From Catonella sp963539695 (GTDB lineage: Bacteria; Bacillota; Clostridia; Lachnospirales; Lachnospiraceae), in NCBI GenBank assembly GCA_963539695.1, contig CAUTOC010000008.1:3831-67830 (forward strand): 64,000 nucleotides of DNA, in the 5' to 3' direction. Each line of letters begins with the position of its first letter. Within the stretch, counting starts at the first letter, position 1. A program made the translations under genes and the position numbers. The notes beneath the pieces were generated by a model that was given only the letters and a program-made list of their open reading frames with translations, searched no databases and had not been told where the DNA came from. Positions 53,947 to 62,886 of the stretch are shown one piece after another.

Positions 53947-54729
53947 CTATATTTTATTTTCCTCATTAACCTTATCTTTACCGACAAACATACTAATAAG
54001 GTCATTCGTTCTTCGTCCTACTTTATTCTTTTCCCTTTGCTTAACTGCAACAAATTTCTCTACAGCTTCTTGTCCTTCAATTATCTTGCATCCCACAAGA
54101 TTAATTTTTTCATTTTGATCAACTATTCTTACAATCTCACCTTTTAGTGTATGAAGAGTAAATTGGTAATCTTCCTTTTGTTCATTATATTTTTCAATAT
54201 TAAACTGAATTTCAACAATATCACCTATACTTACTTCATACTCTTTCCTAACTATAAGCCCAACTCCTGTATTGCTTATATCCTTTACCATAGCATCATG
54301 TTGAGCTTTTGCTCCTCTAAATGCTATATGGCAGTACTGTCCAAGCCAAACTCTGAAATTATCTCTTCTGTTAAACTTTCTGCCTTCCTTTGGAGCTCTA
54401 AGAATATGTGCTACTCCATACTCGGGCATAGTAATTTTGTCAACATATATATTTTCAAATAAATATGGCTTGCCATGATGATTTCCTATAAAATAATAAT
54501 TAATCCCCTCTTTTTCAAACCTAACCAGCTTATTTTCTACTTTTATAGGCTCAATCAAAAGCGGCTCACCTTCTAAATTTCCTGCAAAATCCATATCAGC
54601 CTGTTCGGACAATTCTAATACAAAACTTTCAAAACGATAAGAATGATTCCCCTTCTTTGCAGTCAAGCTTATTATAGATCCTGGCAACAGCTCAGTTATA
54701 TCAAGCTTTTCCAAGTTTGTTTTCTCCAT
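53947..54729 (-). CDS. PilZ-domain c-di-GMP receptor, YcgR-like
   Basis: 260 residues. An N-terminal YcgR-N-like domain (about 10-110) precedes a PilZ domain with the c-di-GMP motifs RRxxxR (Arg121, Arg122, Arg126) and DxSxxG (Asp150, Ser152, Gly155). Proteins of this form bind the flagellar motor and slow it when c-di-GMP is high. Its place near a FliK-like gene and another PilZ gene supports a motility role. Promoter at 54774-54802. Confidence 0.88.
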   Translation of the reverse strand: MEKTNLEKLDITELLPGSIISLTAKKGNHSYRFESFVLELSEQADMDFAGNLEGEPLLIEPIKVENKLVRFEKEGINYYFIGNHHGKPYLFENIYVDKITMPEYGVAHILRAPKEGRKFNRRDNFRVWLGQYCHIAFRGAKAQHDAMVKDISNTGVGLIVRKEYEVSIGDIVEIQFNIEKYNEQKEDYQFTLHTLKGEIVRIVDQNEKINLVGCKIIEGQEAVEKFVAVKQREKNKVGRRTNDLISMFVGKDKVNEENKI

Positions 54730-54773
54730 AAGGCATATCCTTTCAAATGATTATCAAAGCTTTCCCACTAATT

Positions 54774-54802
54774 ATTATAACTGTCAAATGCCTATCTGTC
54801 TA
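54774..54802 (-). promoter_or_regulatory. sigma-A promoter of the YcgR-like gene
   Basis: TAGACA (54802-54797), a 17-nt spacer and TATAAT (54779-54774), 44 nt before the ATG. Confidence 0.7.
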
Positions 54803-55119
54803 TCTAATTATAGAAATTGAGTTATAAGCTTATATAATCACATTTATTGTTTTATATGTCTAAATTTTACTCTTTTATCAAGATATTTTTATGGATAATG
54901 TATAAATATGGTATTTTTATCATTGATCTATAGCTTTTTTATATATTTATTAAATGTATAACCACATTTTATTGACATTTTAAACAAGGCGTGATAAAGT
55001 GATTTTGCAAACAAGATTTTAATATATCTTAAATTAAGATAATAAAATTAAAATTTATTCTAAAAATACTTTTAATATTGATTAGTTGATTGACATATAT
55101 ATCTACAAAAGGAAATAAC

Positions 55120-55147
55120 TATAGAAATCTTCCTATTTATCCGATAA
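55120..55147 (+). promoter_or_regulatory. Sigma-D (FliA/sigma-28) type promoter of the FliK-like gene
   Basis: TATA (55120-55123), 16 nt, then TCCGATAA (55140-55147), which differs from GCCGATAA at one base. It lies 47 nt before the ATG of a flagellar gene, which supports the call. Confidence 0.6.
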
Positions 55148-55194
55148 AATTATTATAGATATTTAAACAGGTTTGGGAGGAGCAAGGAGGAACT

Positions 55195-57087
55195 ATGCCA
55201 ATAGATGTATCAAGGCTGCCAAACGGCAGTATTTCAACCGGAAGAGAATCTGCCGGAACAGCAAGAAACAGCGAAACTTCCCGTACTTCAGGAACAAACT
55301 CGAATTCCGGAAATATAAACTATAATACCCTGTCCAAAGGACAGGTATTTTCAGGACAGGTAACCAACATTTCTCCGGGAAAATTAACCCTTACCTTTGA
55401 AAACGGGCAGACTATGACTGCCAAATACGATAACAATTCTGAACTTTCCATAGGTGATGCTGCAAGATTCAAGGTTGTAAGCAAAGAAGACGGACAGGTA
55501 ACATTAAAAACCATACAGACAGGAAATACTCTTGAAAATGTAGTATATAAAGCTCTTGATGCTTCCGGTCTTCCATTTTCACCAAAGAATGAAGAGCTTG
55601 TCACTGCCCTTCTTAAAAATGGATATCCTGTCAATAAACAGATGATAAACGACATGCTTAGACAGTCTCTTAAAAATCCTGATATTTCTATGACAAATCT
55701 TGTACTTATGAATAAAGCGGGCCTTAATATTAATCCTGAAAGTACAAAAATGTTTGAAATGTATAGTAATGGACAGGCTGAACTTACAGCAGCCACTACT
55801 AAGAATTTTAATGATATGTTAAGAATGATAGAAGGATTGCTTTCTAACGGCAACATAGAAGAAAGTGCGAAGCTTGCAGGTAGTATGTTGGATATTTTCA
55901 ATATCGGTATTGAACCTGATGAATTGGTGGCATCTCTTATTGCCGATAATGAAACAGCCCCTGCCGTCACAATTCCTGACAATCTCGCAAAACTGCTTGA
56001 CGACCTTATATCAGAGGAGATTTCTATACCTGATAACAAAGACGGTACTGCTGCAAATAGTATAATTTTAACTGAAAATACTCAGGTTTCTTACCTCTTA
56101 AATGAAGAACAGAGACTTGAAATATTTACTCTATTTGAAAATGCTGATGTAGATGTAGATGCTTCAAAACTCCAACATCTCATAAAAGGAGAAATAACTG
56201 TATCTGAACTTTCAGAACTGTTGAAAATTCTTCCGGAAGCAGAGCATGCAACGCTGAATCCTATGATGAATCAGATAGCCGACTTTATCGGTAAAGAGTT
56301 TCCTGTTTCAAATGAAATTTTAGCCGAACTTCTTCCTAACAGTGCTTCACTAAGTGAAGCTGCTGAACATATTAAAAACCTGTTAAATGCTGCAAATATC
56401 TCACTTGATATAAAACAGGCTTTGCTTAAATCGGACGATTTTCAAAAAACCCTTAAAATGCTTATGTATACCGACTGGACCTTATCTGCTGAAGAACTTA
56501 CGGAAAAAGATGCTGTTGCAAATCTTTACAGGAGAATGGATGTGCAAATAGAGAGATTAAAAGCCCTTGCCGATAATACTCCCGGAGCCGCCTCCGCAAA
56601 ACTCTCTGCCGACTTAGGGCAGACTAAGCAGAATATGAATTTTATGAATGATATGAATCAAATGTATAACTTTGTAGAATTGCCTATAAGGATGAACGGT
56701 CAAACCGCTACCGGAGATTTATATGTATATTCAGATAAACATAGAAAAAAAACTGCAAACGGAAACGGTATCTCCTGTTTACTCCACCTTGATATGGAAA
56801 ATCTTGGCGGAATGAATATACGAATAGAATTAAATGAAGGGCAAGTTTCTACCAAATTTTTCTTAAATGATGATGTTTCCGGCAAACTGATAGCAAAACA
56901 TTTAGATGAACTTGATGCGGCTATGACAAAGCAGGGTTTTACTCCTAAAAGTGAAGTAGTAAAAACTACTGATAAAGAAGATGAAAAAAAGCTTAAATCC
57001 GGCGGGTTTAATTTGATAAATGATTTTATTCCTTCTGAAGCTACAAATAATAATTATAGCAGATACACTTTTGATATGAGAGCATAA
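55195..57087 (+). CDS. FliK-like protein with C-terminal Flg_hook domain
   Basis: 630 residues. A Ser/Thr/Asn-rich N-terminus (1-45) is followed by a beta-rich OB-like segment (GQVFSGQVTNISPGKLTLTF, about 48-105) and helical repeats to about 470. The C-terminal part (about 490-600) has the Flg_hook pattern: CLLHLDMENLGGMNIRIEL, then a helix LDELDAAMTKQGF. A true FliK is encoded inside the flagellar operon, so this is a second, longer paralog like the YlqG group of Bacillus. Its role is unknown; a ruler for another structure or a motility regulator are options. Preceded by GCAAGGAGGA and a sigma-D-like promoter. Confidence 0.75.
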   Translation: MPIDVSRLPNGSISTGRESAGTARNSETSRTSGTNSNSGNINYNTLSKGQVFSGQVTNISPGKLTLTFENGQTMTAKYDNNSELSIGDAARFKVVSKEDGQVTLKTIQTGNTLENVVYKALDASGLPFSPKNEELVTALLKNGYPVNKQMINDMLRQSLKNPDISMTNLVLMNKAGLNINPESTKMFEMYSNGQAELTAATTKNFNDMLRMIEGLLSNGNIEESAKLAGSMLDIFNIGIEPDELVASLIADNETAPAVTIPDNLAKLLDDLISEEISIPDNKDGTAANSIILTENTQVSYLLNEEQRLEIFTLFENADVDVDASKLQHLIKGEITVSELSELLKILPEAEHATLNPMMNQIADFIGKEFPVSNEILAELLPNSASLSEAAEHIKNLLNAANISLDIKQALLKSDDFQKTLKMLMYTDWTLSAEELTEKDAVANLYRRMDVQIERLKALADNTPGAASAKLSADLGQTKQNMNFMNDMNQMYNFVELPIRMNGQTATGDLYVYSDKHRKKTANGNGISCLLHLDMENLGGMNIRIELNEGQVSTKFFLNDDVSGKLIAKHLDELDAAMTKQGFTPKSEVVKTTDKEDEKKLKSGGFNLINDFIPSEATNNNYSRYTFDMRA

Positions 57088-57105
57088 AATACAATATAGC
57101 GTTAT

Positions 57106-57172
57106 AATAAAAACATCTGTAAATATTGTAAATTAAAGGATTAAACTACAATATTACAGATGTTTTTATATT
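57106..57172. terminator. Bidirectional terminator between convergent FliK-like and PilZ genes
   Basis: ACATCTGTAA-A-TATTGTA (about 57113-57130) pairs with TACAATATTACAGATGT (57147-57163). Both strands end in TTTTT, so it can serve both genes. Confidence 0.85.
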
Positions 57173-57177
57173 AAAAT

Positions 57178-57549
57178 TTATCTTCCAAGTTTCTTTGCTA
57201 TCTTATCTTCAAAATCATCAAATATATAATTAAGTACAGGTGGAAAACCTACGAACTCACATCCATAAGAAAAAGTTTTTTCATCAATCCGTGATTTTCT
57301 TACTATTTTAACAACACAGTAAAATGCGGAATGTAAATCATCTGTTACCTGTATTCTTGCATTAAAATAAAATTCAAGCGGCAGGTCGCTTTCACTGTGA
57401 AAACCTATTCCTCTTCTTGAAATATCTAAAACTTCGATAGGAGCATTTACATTTTTAATAACTTCATTATCCTGCTTAAACAGCTCAGACACACCAAGTA
57501 TAAGGTCTATCGGCAATCTTTCAGCTTTCCTCTTTTCCTTAAATTCCAT
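57178..57549 (-). CDS. Short single-domain PilZ protein
   Basis: 123 residues from the ATG at 57549, chosen for the AAGGAGGAGG directly upstream. RxxxR (Arg7, Arg11 in RKAERLP) and DxSxxG (Asp42, Ser44, Gly47 in DISRRGIGF) are the c-di-GMP contacts. Single PilZ proteins act as small c-di-GMP adaptors. It is convergent with the FliK-like gene and has its own promoter. Confidence 0.85.
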   Translation of the reverse strand: MEFKEKRKAERLPIDLILGVSELFKQDNEVIKNVNAPIEVLDISRRGIGFHSESDLPLEFYFNARIQVTDDLHSAFYCVVKIVRKSRIDEKTFSYGCEFVGFPPVLNYIFDDFEDKIAKKLGR

Positions 57550-57580
57550 AACCCTCCTCCTTGTGAACGAATTTAAGCTA

Positions 57581-57609
57581 AGTATATAACAATCAATAAA
57601 AATAATCAA
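57581..57609 (-). promoter_or_regulatory. sigma-A promoter of the short PilZ gene
   Basis: TTGATT (57609-57604), a 17-nt spacer and TATACT (57586-57581). Confidence 0.62.
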
Positions 57610-57639
57610 TAAAAACAGAATCTCTTCTTTTATTAATCT

Positions 57640-57668
57640 TTGACATTATCTCTAAACTGTACTATCAT
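57640..57668 (+). promoter_or_regulatory. sigma-A promoter of the MATE exporter
   Basis: A perfect TTGACA (57640-57645), a 17-nt spacer and TATCAT (57663-57668), about 90 nt before the MATE ATG. Confidence 0.7.
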
Positions 57669-57756
57669 AGTTTACTATAATTATTTATTATGAATTTAAA
57701 TGACTTATAAGAATATTATATAAAATATCTTGAAATTATTAGGAGAATAAAAAAAT

Positions 57757-59121
57757 ATGGCTGAAAAACATATTAAAAATTCTTATAGAATGGACATGAC
57801 CGAAGGACCTCTTACAGCAAAAATAATAAGATTTACCATTCCTGTTATGCTTTCAGCAATACTCCAGCTGCTTTTCAACACAGCCGATGTTATAGTTGTA
57901 GGAAGATTTGCAGGAAAAATTGCACTTGCTGCAGTAGGTTCTACCGGCTCTCTTATAAACATGCTTATAAGCCTTTTTATGGGTTTAGCTGTAGGAACCA
58001 ATGTACTGGTTGCAAGGTATCAGGGGGCTAAAAATGATAAAGCTGTTTCTGAAACAGTGCATACTTCAATCGCACTTGGAATAGTTGGCGGTTTCATTCT
58101 TCTTATTGCGGGAATTATAGCTGCAAGACCGCTTCTTGAAATTATGGCTACTCCTGAAGATGTTATAGAACAATCCACACTTTATATGCGAATTATTTTC
58201 CTGGGTATGCCTTTAAGCCTGATACTTAACTTCGGAGCTGCAGTTCTTCGTGCAGTCGGAGATACCAAACGTCCCTTATATTATCTCACTGTAGCCGGTA
58301 TTGTAAATGTTGTACTAAACATATTTTTAGTTACAGTATTTAATTTAGGTGTGGCAGGTGTGGCTATTGCTACTATTATCTCTCAGGCTGTATCTTGTAC
58401 CCTCATAATCCTTTGTCTAAAACGTGAAACAGGAGGGATTAAACTATATTTTAATAAAATAAAAATAACTCCCGATAAATGTATTAATATAATGAAAATA
58501 GGACTTCCTGCGGGGCTGCAAGGCTGCATTTTCTCTATTTCAAATGTACTTATACAGTCCTCTGTAAATTCCTTCGGCTCTACTGTTATGGCAGGAAATA
58601 CGGCAGCAAATAATATAGAGGGCTTTGTGTATGTATCTATGAACTCTTTACATCAAACCTGCATAAGTTTTACCAGCCAAAACTTTGGTGCAAAGAAATT
58701 TAAACGCATAAGGATGGTACTTATAAATTGTCTTGTAATTGTTACAATAACCGGACTTTTACTTGGAAACTCAGCTTATTTCTTAGGAAAATATCTGCTT
58801 TCAGTCTATAACAGTGAATCTGATGTAATAAGTTACGGGCTTACAAGGCTCTCAATTATAGCCACAATGTATTTTTTATGTGGACTTATGGATGTAATGG
58901 TAGGTGCAATACGAGGTATAGGCTATTCTGTCCTTCCTATGATAGTTTCTCTTATAGGAGCCTGCGGACTTAGAATAGTTTGGATATATACTGTATTCTC
59001 ACATTTCAAAACCTTACACATCTTATTTATTTCATATCCGGTAACTTGGACTATTACATTTTTAAGCCATTTTATTTGTTATTACATAGTGACAAGAAAA
59101 TATAAATTTAAGGAAACTTGA
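57757..59121 (+). CDS. MATE family multidrug/metabolite exporter
   Basis: 454 residues with 12 hydrophobic helices in two related halves. The opening MDMTEGPLTAKIIRFTIPVM, then FNTADVIVVGRFAG and GLAVGTNVLVARYQG mark the NorM/DinF-like group common in Clostridia. It is an ion-driven antiporter for organic cations or drugs; substrate unknown. It is convergent with pflA, with 5 nt between the stops and no terminator in the gap. Confidence 0.93.
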   Translation: MAEKHIKNSYRMDMTEGPLTAKIIRFTIPVMLSAILQLLFNTADVIVVGRFAGKIALAAVGSTGSLINMLISLFMGLAVGTNVLVARYQGAKNDKAVSETVHTSIALGIVGGFILLIAGIIAARPLLEIMATPEDVIEQSTLYMRIIFLGMPLSLILNFGAAVLRAVGDTKRPLYYLTVAGIVNVVLNIFLVTVFNLGVAGVAIATIISQAVSCTLIILCLKRETGGIKLYFNKIKITPDKCINIMKIGLPAGLQGCIFSISNVLIQSSVNSFGSTVMAGNTAANNIEGFVYVSMNSLHQTCISFTSQNFGAKKFKRIRMVLINCLVIVTITGLLLGNSAYFLGKYLLSVYNSESDVISYGLTRLSIIATMYFLCGLMDVMVGAIRGIGYSVLPMIVSLIGACGLRIVWIYTVFSHFKTLHILFISYPVTWTITFLSHFICYYIVTRKYKFKET

Positions 59122-59126
59122 TAAAA

Positions 59127-59954
59127 TTATTTACCCTCATTTTCCCTTTTTTCCTTCATAGCCTGAAGTATAATATTCTTTGCTGCAGCAGCCTCTTCCT
59201 TGCTTAAATTGGGAACTCCCTCAAGCGGATATTCCATACCGAGTTCTTTGTATTTATTTACTCCCATCGTATGATAAGGAAGCACCTCAAGCCCTACTAT
59301 ATTGGAAAGTCCCGCCATAATCTCACCTACACCGCGAAGCTCTTTCCTCGTAAAAGTTATTCCCGGTACAACTACATGCCTTATAGATATAGGTATCTTA
59401 TGGGCTTCAAGAGCCTTTGCAAAAGCCCTGACAGGCTCTATAGAATTGGCAGTAAGTTCCTTATGTCCCTCGGATTCCGAATGTTTTATATCCAGCAAAA
59501 CTAAATCCGTTACCTTAAACAGCTCCTCAAATTCAGCCAGCCTCTTTTCATAACTTTTATAAACTCCGCTGTTTAGGTATTCCTCTTCAGTCTTGCCCTT
59601 GTTAGCGGGCTTTAGAGGATAATATATTCCTGAAGTATCTAAACAGGTATGTATGCCTTCATTTTTTGCTCTCTGAAATAAAGCTGTTACAAATTTAATC
59701 TGACCTAAAGGTTCTCCTCCGGTACAGGTTATTCCACCTTTTCTATAAAATTCCTTTTTAGAATAATAGCCTGCAAATATTTCATCCAGAGTCATTTCCG
59801 TACCACCGGCAAATTCCCAAGTATCCGGATTATGACAATATTTACATCGCATTGGACATCCCTTTAAGAAAACTACATATCTTGTTCCCGGACCGTCTAC
59901 CGTACCGAAAGTTTCTATAGAGTGTACTCTGCCTTTAATCTCTTCCTTTTTCAT
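59127..59954 (-). CDS. pflA: Pyruvate formate-lyase activating enzyme
   Basis: 275 residues from the ATG at 59954, chosen because AAGAGGTGG lies just upstream. The radical SAM motif is Cys33, Cys37, Cys40 (CPMRCKYC), after GTVDGPGTRYVVFLKG. It makes the glycyl radical on PFL using SAM. It is ~30 residues longer than the E. coli enzyme because of an insert near residues 105-135 (KPANKGKTEEEYLNSGVYKS). It lies behind a terminator-like hairpin 15 nt after which its ribosome-binding site begins, so it would be made at a lower level than pfl. Confidence 0.93.
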   Translation of the reverse strand: MKKEEIKGRVHSIETFGTVDGPGTRYVVFLKGCPMRCKYCHNPDTWEFAGGTEMTLDEIFAGYYSKKEFYRKGGITCTGGEPLGQIKFVTALFQRAKNEGIHTCLDTSGIYYPLKPANKGKTEEEYLNSGVYKSYEKRLAEFEELFKVTDLVLLDIKHSESEGHKELTANSIEPVRAFAKALEAHKIPISIRHVVVPGITFTRKELRGVGEIMAGLSNIVGLEVLPYHTMGVNKYKELGMEYPLEGVPNLSKEEAAAAKNIILQAMKEKRENEGK

Positions 59955-59964
59955 AAGCCACCTC

Positions 59965-60007
59965 TTAAAAAAGGCTGTCACACCAAATATACTTTAATGC
60001 GACAGCC
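59965..60007 (-). terminator. Terminator/attenuator between the glycyl-radical gene and pflA
   Basis: GGCTGTC (60007-60001) pairs with GACAGCC (59979-59973), extended by a few inner pairs, with TTTTTT on the minus strand. Readthrough would be needed to express pflA, as no other promoter is apparent. Confidence 0.75.
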
Positions 60008-60038
60008 ACATATTTTATCCCAAATCGGGATTTATTAT

Positions 60039-60281
60039 TTATACACCTTCGTGGAATGTTCTTGAGATTACCTCATCCTGCTGCTCTTTTGTAAGTTTTA
60101 CAAAATTTACCGCATAGCCGGATACACGAACCGTAAGCTGTGGATATTTCTCCGGATGAGCCTGCGCGTCAAGAAGAGTATCCTTTGTAAATACATTAAC
60201 ATTGAGGTGATGTCCACCTTTTTCTGCATAACCGTCAATAAGGTTTACGAGGTTGTCGATCTGAGCTTCACTAATTGCCAT
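60039..60281 (-). CDS. grcA: Autonomous glycyl-radical domain (GrcA-like), C-terminal part of a split PFL
   Basis: 80 residues. The whole protein corresponds to the C-terminal end of PFL: LIDGYAEKGGHHLNVNVF, then the radical site RVSGYAVNF with Gly55, and VISRTF. It starts with its own ATG and AAGGAG. E. coli GrcA/YfiD is a similar spare part but 127 residues and used with full-length PFL. Here the large PFL gene just upstream lacks this domain, so the small protein should be essential for activity rather than a repair part (inference). Confidence 0.85.
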   Translation of the reverse strand: MAISEAQIDNLVNLIDGYAEKGGHHLNVNVFTKDTLLDAQAHPEKYPQLTVRVSGYAVNFVKLTKEQQDEVISRTFHEGV

Positions 60282-60384
60282 AATAATTCTCCTTTCAAAT
60301 TTGTCCGTAATTTTACAGACCGCTATTAAATTGATTTATTGTTTCTTTATGTATAACAGATACTAAGGTATCCGATAGATTGCA

Positions 60385-62475
60385 TTATTCTCCCTCCGGA
60401 ACAATAACATTAGGTTCTTCGCAAGCACAAGAGAATTTGTTATCAAACTCAATAGAATCTCCAAAGAATACTTTATCACCTTTTCCAAGTGCATCAGGAA
60501 TAATGGAGAATGTATTGGAAATACCGTCCTGTGCATCCTTAAACGGAAGTTTACTTACTGAACTGAGACTTGCCATAGCACCGTGAGTATCACGCCTGTG
60601 CATTGGGTTAGCACCCGGAGCAAACGCCTCGCCCTTCTTACGCCCGTCAGGAGTTGAACCTGTTGCTCGCCCATAAACTACATTAGATGTAATTGTAAGG
60701 ATAGAAGTTGTAGGTACACTGTCACGATAAGTATGGTTACGCTTAATATAACCCATAAATATATCTACTACATCATAAGCAATAGAATCTACTCTGTCAT
60801 CATCGTTACCATACTTAGGGAAATCTCCCTCTACCTGATAATCAACTGCAAGCCCCGCCTCATTACGGATAACCTTAACCTTGGCATGCTTGATAGCTGA
60901 AAGTGAATCTGCAACAACTGAAAGACCTGCAATACCGGTCGCAAACCATCTGTGTACATTCTTGTCATGAAGAGCCATTTGTATTCTCTCATAGCAATAT
61001 TTATCATGCATATAATGAATGATATTGAGAGAGTTTACATATACTCCCGCAAGCCATTCCATCATATCGTTAAACTTTTCCCAAACTTCATCATATTCAA
61101 GATAATCACCTGTAATAGGACGGAATTTAGGTCCAACCTGCTTACCGCTAACCTCATCAGCACCACCGTTTATTGCATAAAGGAGACACTTAGCAAGGTT
61201 TGCTCTTGCTCCGAAGAACTGCATTTCTTTACCAAGCCTCATAGAAGATACACAGCACGCAATAGCATAATCATCACCATGTGTTACTCTCATAAGATCA
61301 TCATTCTCATACTGAATTGAAGATGACTGAATAGAGGTCTTAGCACAGAATCTCTTGAAATTCTCCGGAAGTTTTACTGACCAAAGCACTGTAAGGTTAG
61401 GCTCAGGTGATGTTCCGAGGTTAGAGAGAGTATGAAGGTATCTGAAACTCATCTTTGTGACCATGGTTCTTCCGTCTATACCCATACCTGCAATAGACTC
61501 AGTTACCCAAGTAGGATCTCCTGAGAATATTTCATTATAATCAGGTGTTCTTGCAAACTTAACACAACGAAGTTTCATTACAAAGTGATCAATAAATTCC
61601 TGAATCTGCTCCTCTGTATACTTACCTGCTTTAAGATCACGCTCAGCGTATATATCAAGGAATGTAGATGTACGACCAAGACTCATTGCCGCACCGTTCT
61701 GCTCCTTAACTGCTGCAAGATAAGCAAGGTAGAGCCACTGAACAGCTTCTTTTGTATCATGTGCAGGTCCTGAAATATCAAAACCGTAAATCTTACCAAG
61801 TTCCTTGAGTTCGTTAAGAGCCTTAATCTGCTCTGAAAGTTCTTCGCGAAGCCTTGTTATATTAGAGTACATTGTAGATCTTGTTGTCTCTTTTTCTTTC
61901 TTCTTCTCTTCGATAAGTCTGTCTACACCGTAAAGAGCAACTCTTCTATAATCACCTATAATACGACCTCTTCCGTAAGCATCAGGAAGACCTGTTATAA
62001 TGTGACTGCTGCGGCAAGCTCTCATCTCTGCTGTATAAGCATCAAATACACCATCATTATGTGTCTTTCTGTATTTTGAATAAAAATCAACTATCTGAGG
62101 GTCAACTTCATAGCCGTTACTCTCACAAGCCTTCATAGCCATTTTAAGACCGCCGTTTACCTGAAGTGAACGCTTAAAAGGTACATCTGTCTGGAAACCT
62201 ACTATTGTTTCTTTATCCTTATCAAGGTACGCAGGACCATGTGAAGTGATTGTCGATACAATCTTTGTATCCATATCAAGCACTCCGCCTTTAGCACGCT
62301 CTTTCATAGTAAGATCCATTACTTGTGCCCAAAGTTCCTCAGTCCTTTTAGTAGGACCTGCAAGGAAGGTGTCATCGCCTTCGTATGGGGTGTAATTTCT
62401 CTGAATGAAATCACGCACATTGATTTCTTTTTCCCAAATACCTGAGTTAAAACCGTTCCATTCTTCTCTCATCAT
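60385..62475 (-). CDS. pflB: Pyruvate formate-lyase, large part without the glycyl-radical domain
   Basis: 696 residues against about 750-760 for normal PFL. The active-site Cys pair is in IACCVSSMRLGKE near residue 407, and GRGRIIGDYRRVALYG and FAPGANPMHRRD are typical PFL segments. It ends ...CEEPNVIVPEGE and a true stop, exactly before the region that carries the radical Gly in other PFLs; that region is the next gene (60039-60281), after 103 nt. The reaction is pyruvate plus CoA to acetyl-CoA plus formate, in anaerobic fermentation. A good promoter is at 62530-62558. Confidence 0.92.
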   Translation of the reverse strand: MMREEWNGFNSGIWEKEINVRDFIQRNYTPYEGDDTFLAGPTKRTEELWAQVMDLTMKERAKGGVLDMDTKIVSTITSHGPAYLDKDKETIVGFQTDVPFKRSLQVNGGLKMAMKACESNGYEVDPQIVDFYSKYRKTHNDGVFDAYTAEMRACRSSHIITGLPDAYGRGRIIGDYRRVALYGVDRLIEEKKKEKETTRSTMYSNITRLREELSEQIKALNELKELGKIYGFDISGPAHDTKEAVQWLYLAYLAAVKEQNGAAMSLGRTSTFLDIYAERDLKAGKYTEEQIQEFIDHFVMKLRCVKFARTPDYNEIFSGDPTWVTESIAGMGIDGRTMVTKMSFRYLHTLSNLGTSPEPNLTVLWSVKLPENFKRFCAKTSIQSSSIQYENDDLMRVTHGDDYAIACCVSSMRLGKEMQFFGARANLAKCLLYAINGGADEVSGKQVGPKFRPITGDYLEYDEVWEKFNDMMEWLAGVYVNSLNIIHYMHDKYCYERIQMALHDKNVHRWFATGIAGLSVVADSLSAIKHAKVKVIRNEAGLAVDYQVEGDFPKYGNDDDRVDSIAYDVVDIFMGYIKRNHTYRDSVPTTSILTITSNVVYGRATGSTPDGRKKGEAFAPGANPMHRRDTHGAMASLSSVSKLPFKDAQDGISNTFSIIPDALGKGDKVFFGDSIEFDNKFSCACEEPNVIVPEGE

Positions 62476-62529
62476 TAACCTCTTTCACTTAGTAAGTTTT
62501 GTTAATCATTGTTTTTACTTCTTGAGATA

Positions 62530-62558
62530 AATATAAATTACACACAATCTAAAGTCAA
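62530..62558 (-). promoter_or_regulatory. sigma-A promoter of pfl
   Basis: TTGACT (62558-62553), a 17-nt spacer and TATATT (62535-62530), 54 nt before the pfl ATG. Each box has 5 of 6 consensus bases. Confidence 0.72.
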
Positions 62559-62583
62559 CAGGTTTTGCCAATGTTTATCTTTT

Positions 62584-62653
62584 AGTACAATAAACAGGCT
62601 GAAACGCCCTATAATTGTACTTTTTCGCATACAATGTTATATTTTTAACATTG
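62584..62653. repeat. Two inverted repeats upstream of the pfl promoter
   Basis: AGTACAAT (62584-62591) pairs with ATTGTACT (62614-62621), and CAATGTTA (62632-62639) pairs with TAACATTG (62646-62653). On the plus strand the first is followed by TTTTT, like a terminator, but no plus-strand gene lies upstream; binding sites for a redox or fermentation regulator are an alternative. Confidence 0.6.
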
Positions 62654-62812
62654 TTTTAATTTAAGTTTTCTTACATATTATATGCACAATTATTGTAAAT
62701 ATTTTCAATATTGATCCCTACAAATTATAAATTCAGTAACTTTAAGCAGTAAAATATATTAAAGTTTATAGCATTTTTAGTATATTCTACATGTTTTATT
62801 ATAATTTTCTAT

Positions 62813-62841
62813 TTGACTAAAATATTCTTATATGTTATCAA
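62813..62841 (+). promoter_or_regulatory. Candidate sigma-A promoter of upp
   Basis: TTGACT (62813-62818), a 17-nt spacer and TATCAA (62836-62841). A perfect TATAAT without a clear -35 follows at 62862-62867. Either gives a 5' leader of about 230-260 nt. Confidence 0.5.
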
Positions 62842-62886
62842 TGTAATTCGTTACTTTATTTTATAATGTATAGGCATTACAAAAAA

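Larger units (their letters stand above)
54730..55194. other. AT-rich divergent promoter region
   Basis: No gene is found. It holds the PilZ promoter (54774-54802), a TTGACA-17-TAAAGT candidate at 54972-55000 on the plus strand and the sigma-D-like promoter at 55120-55147. The middle, around 54830-54960, is nearly pure A/T with no structure I can name. Confidence 0.7.
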
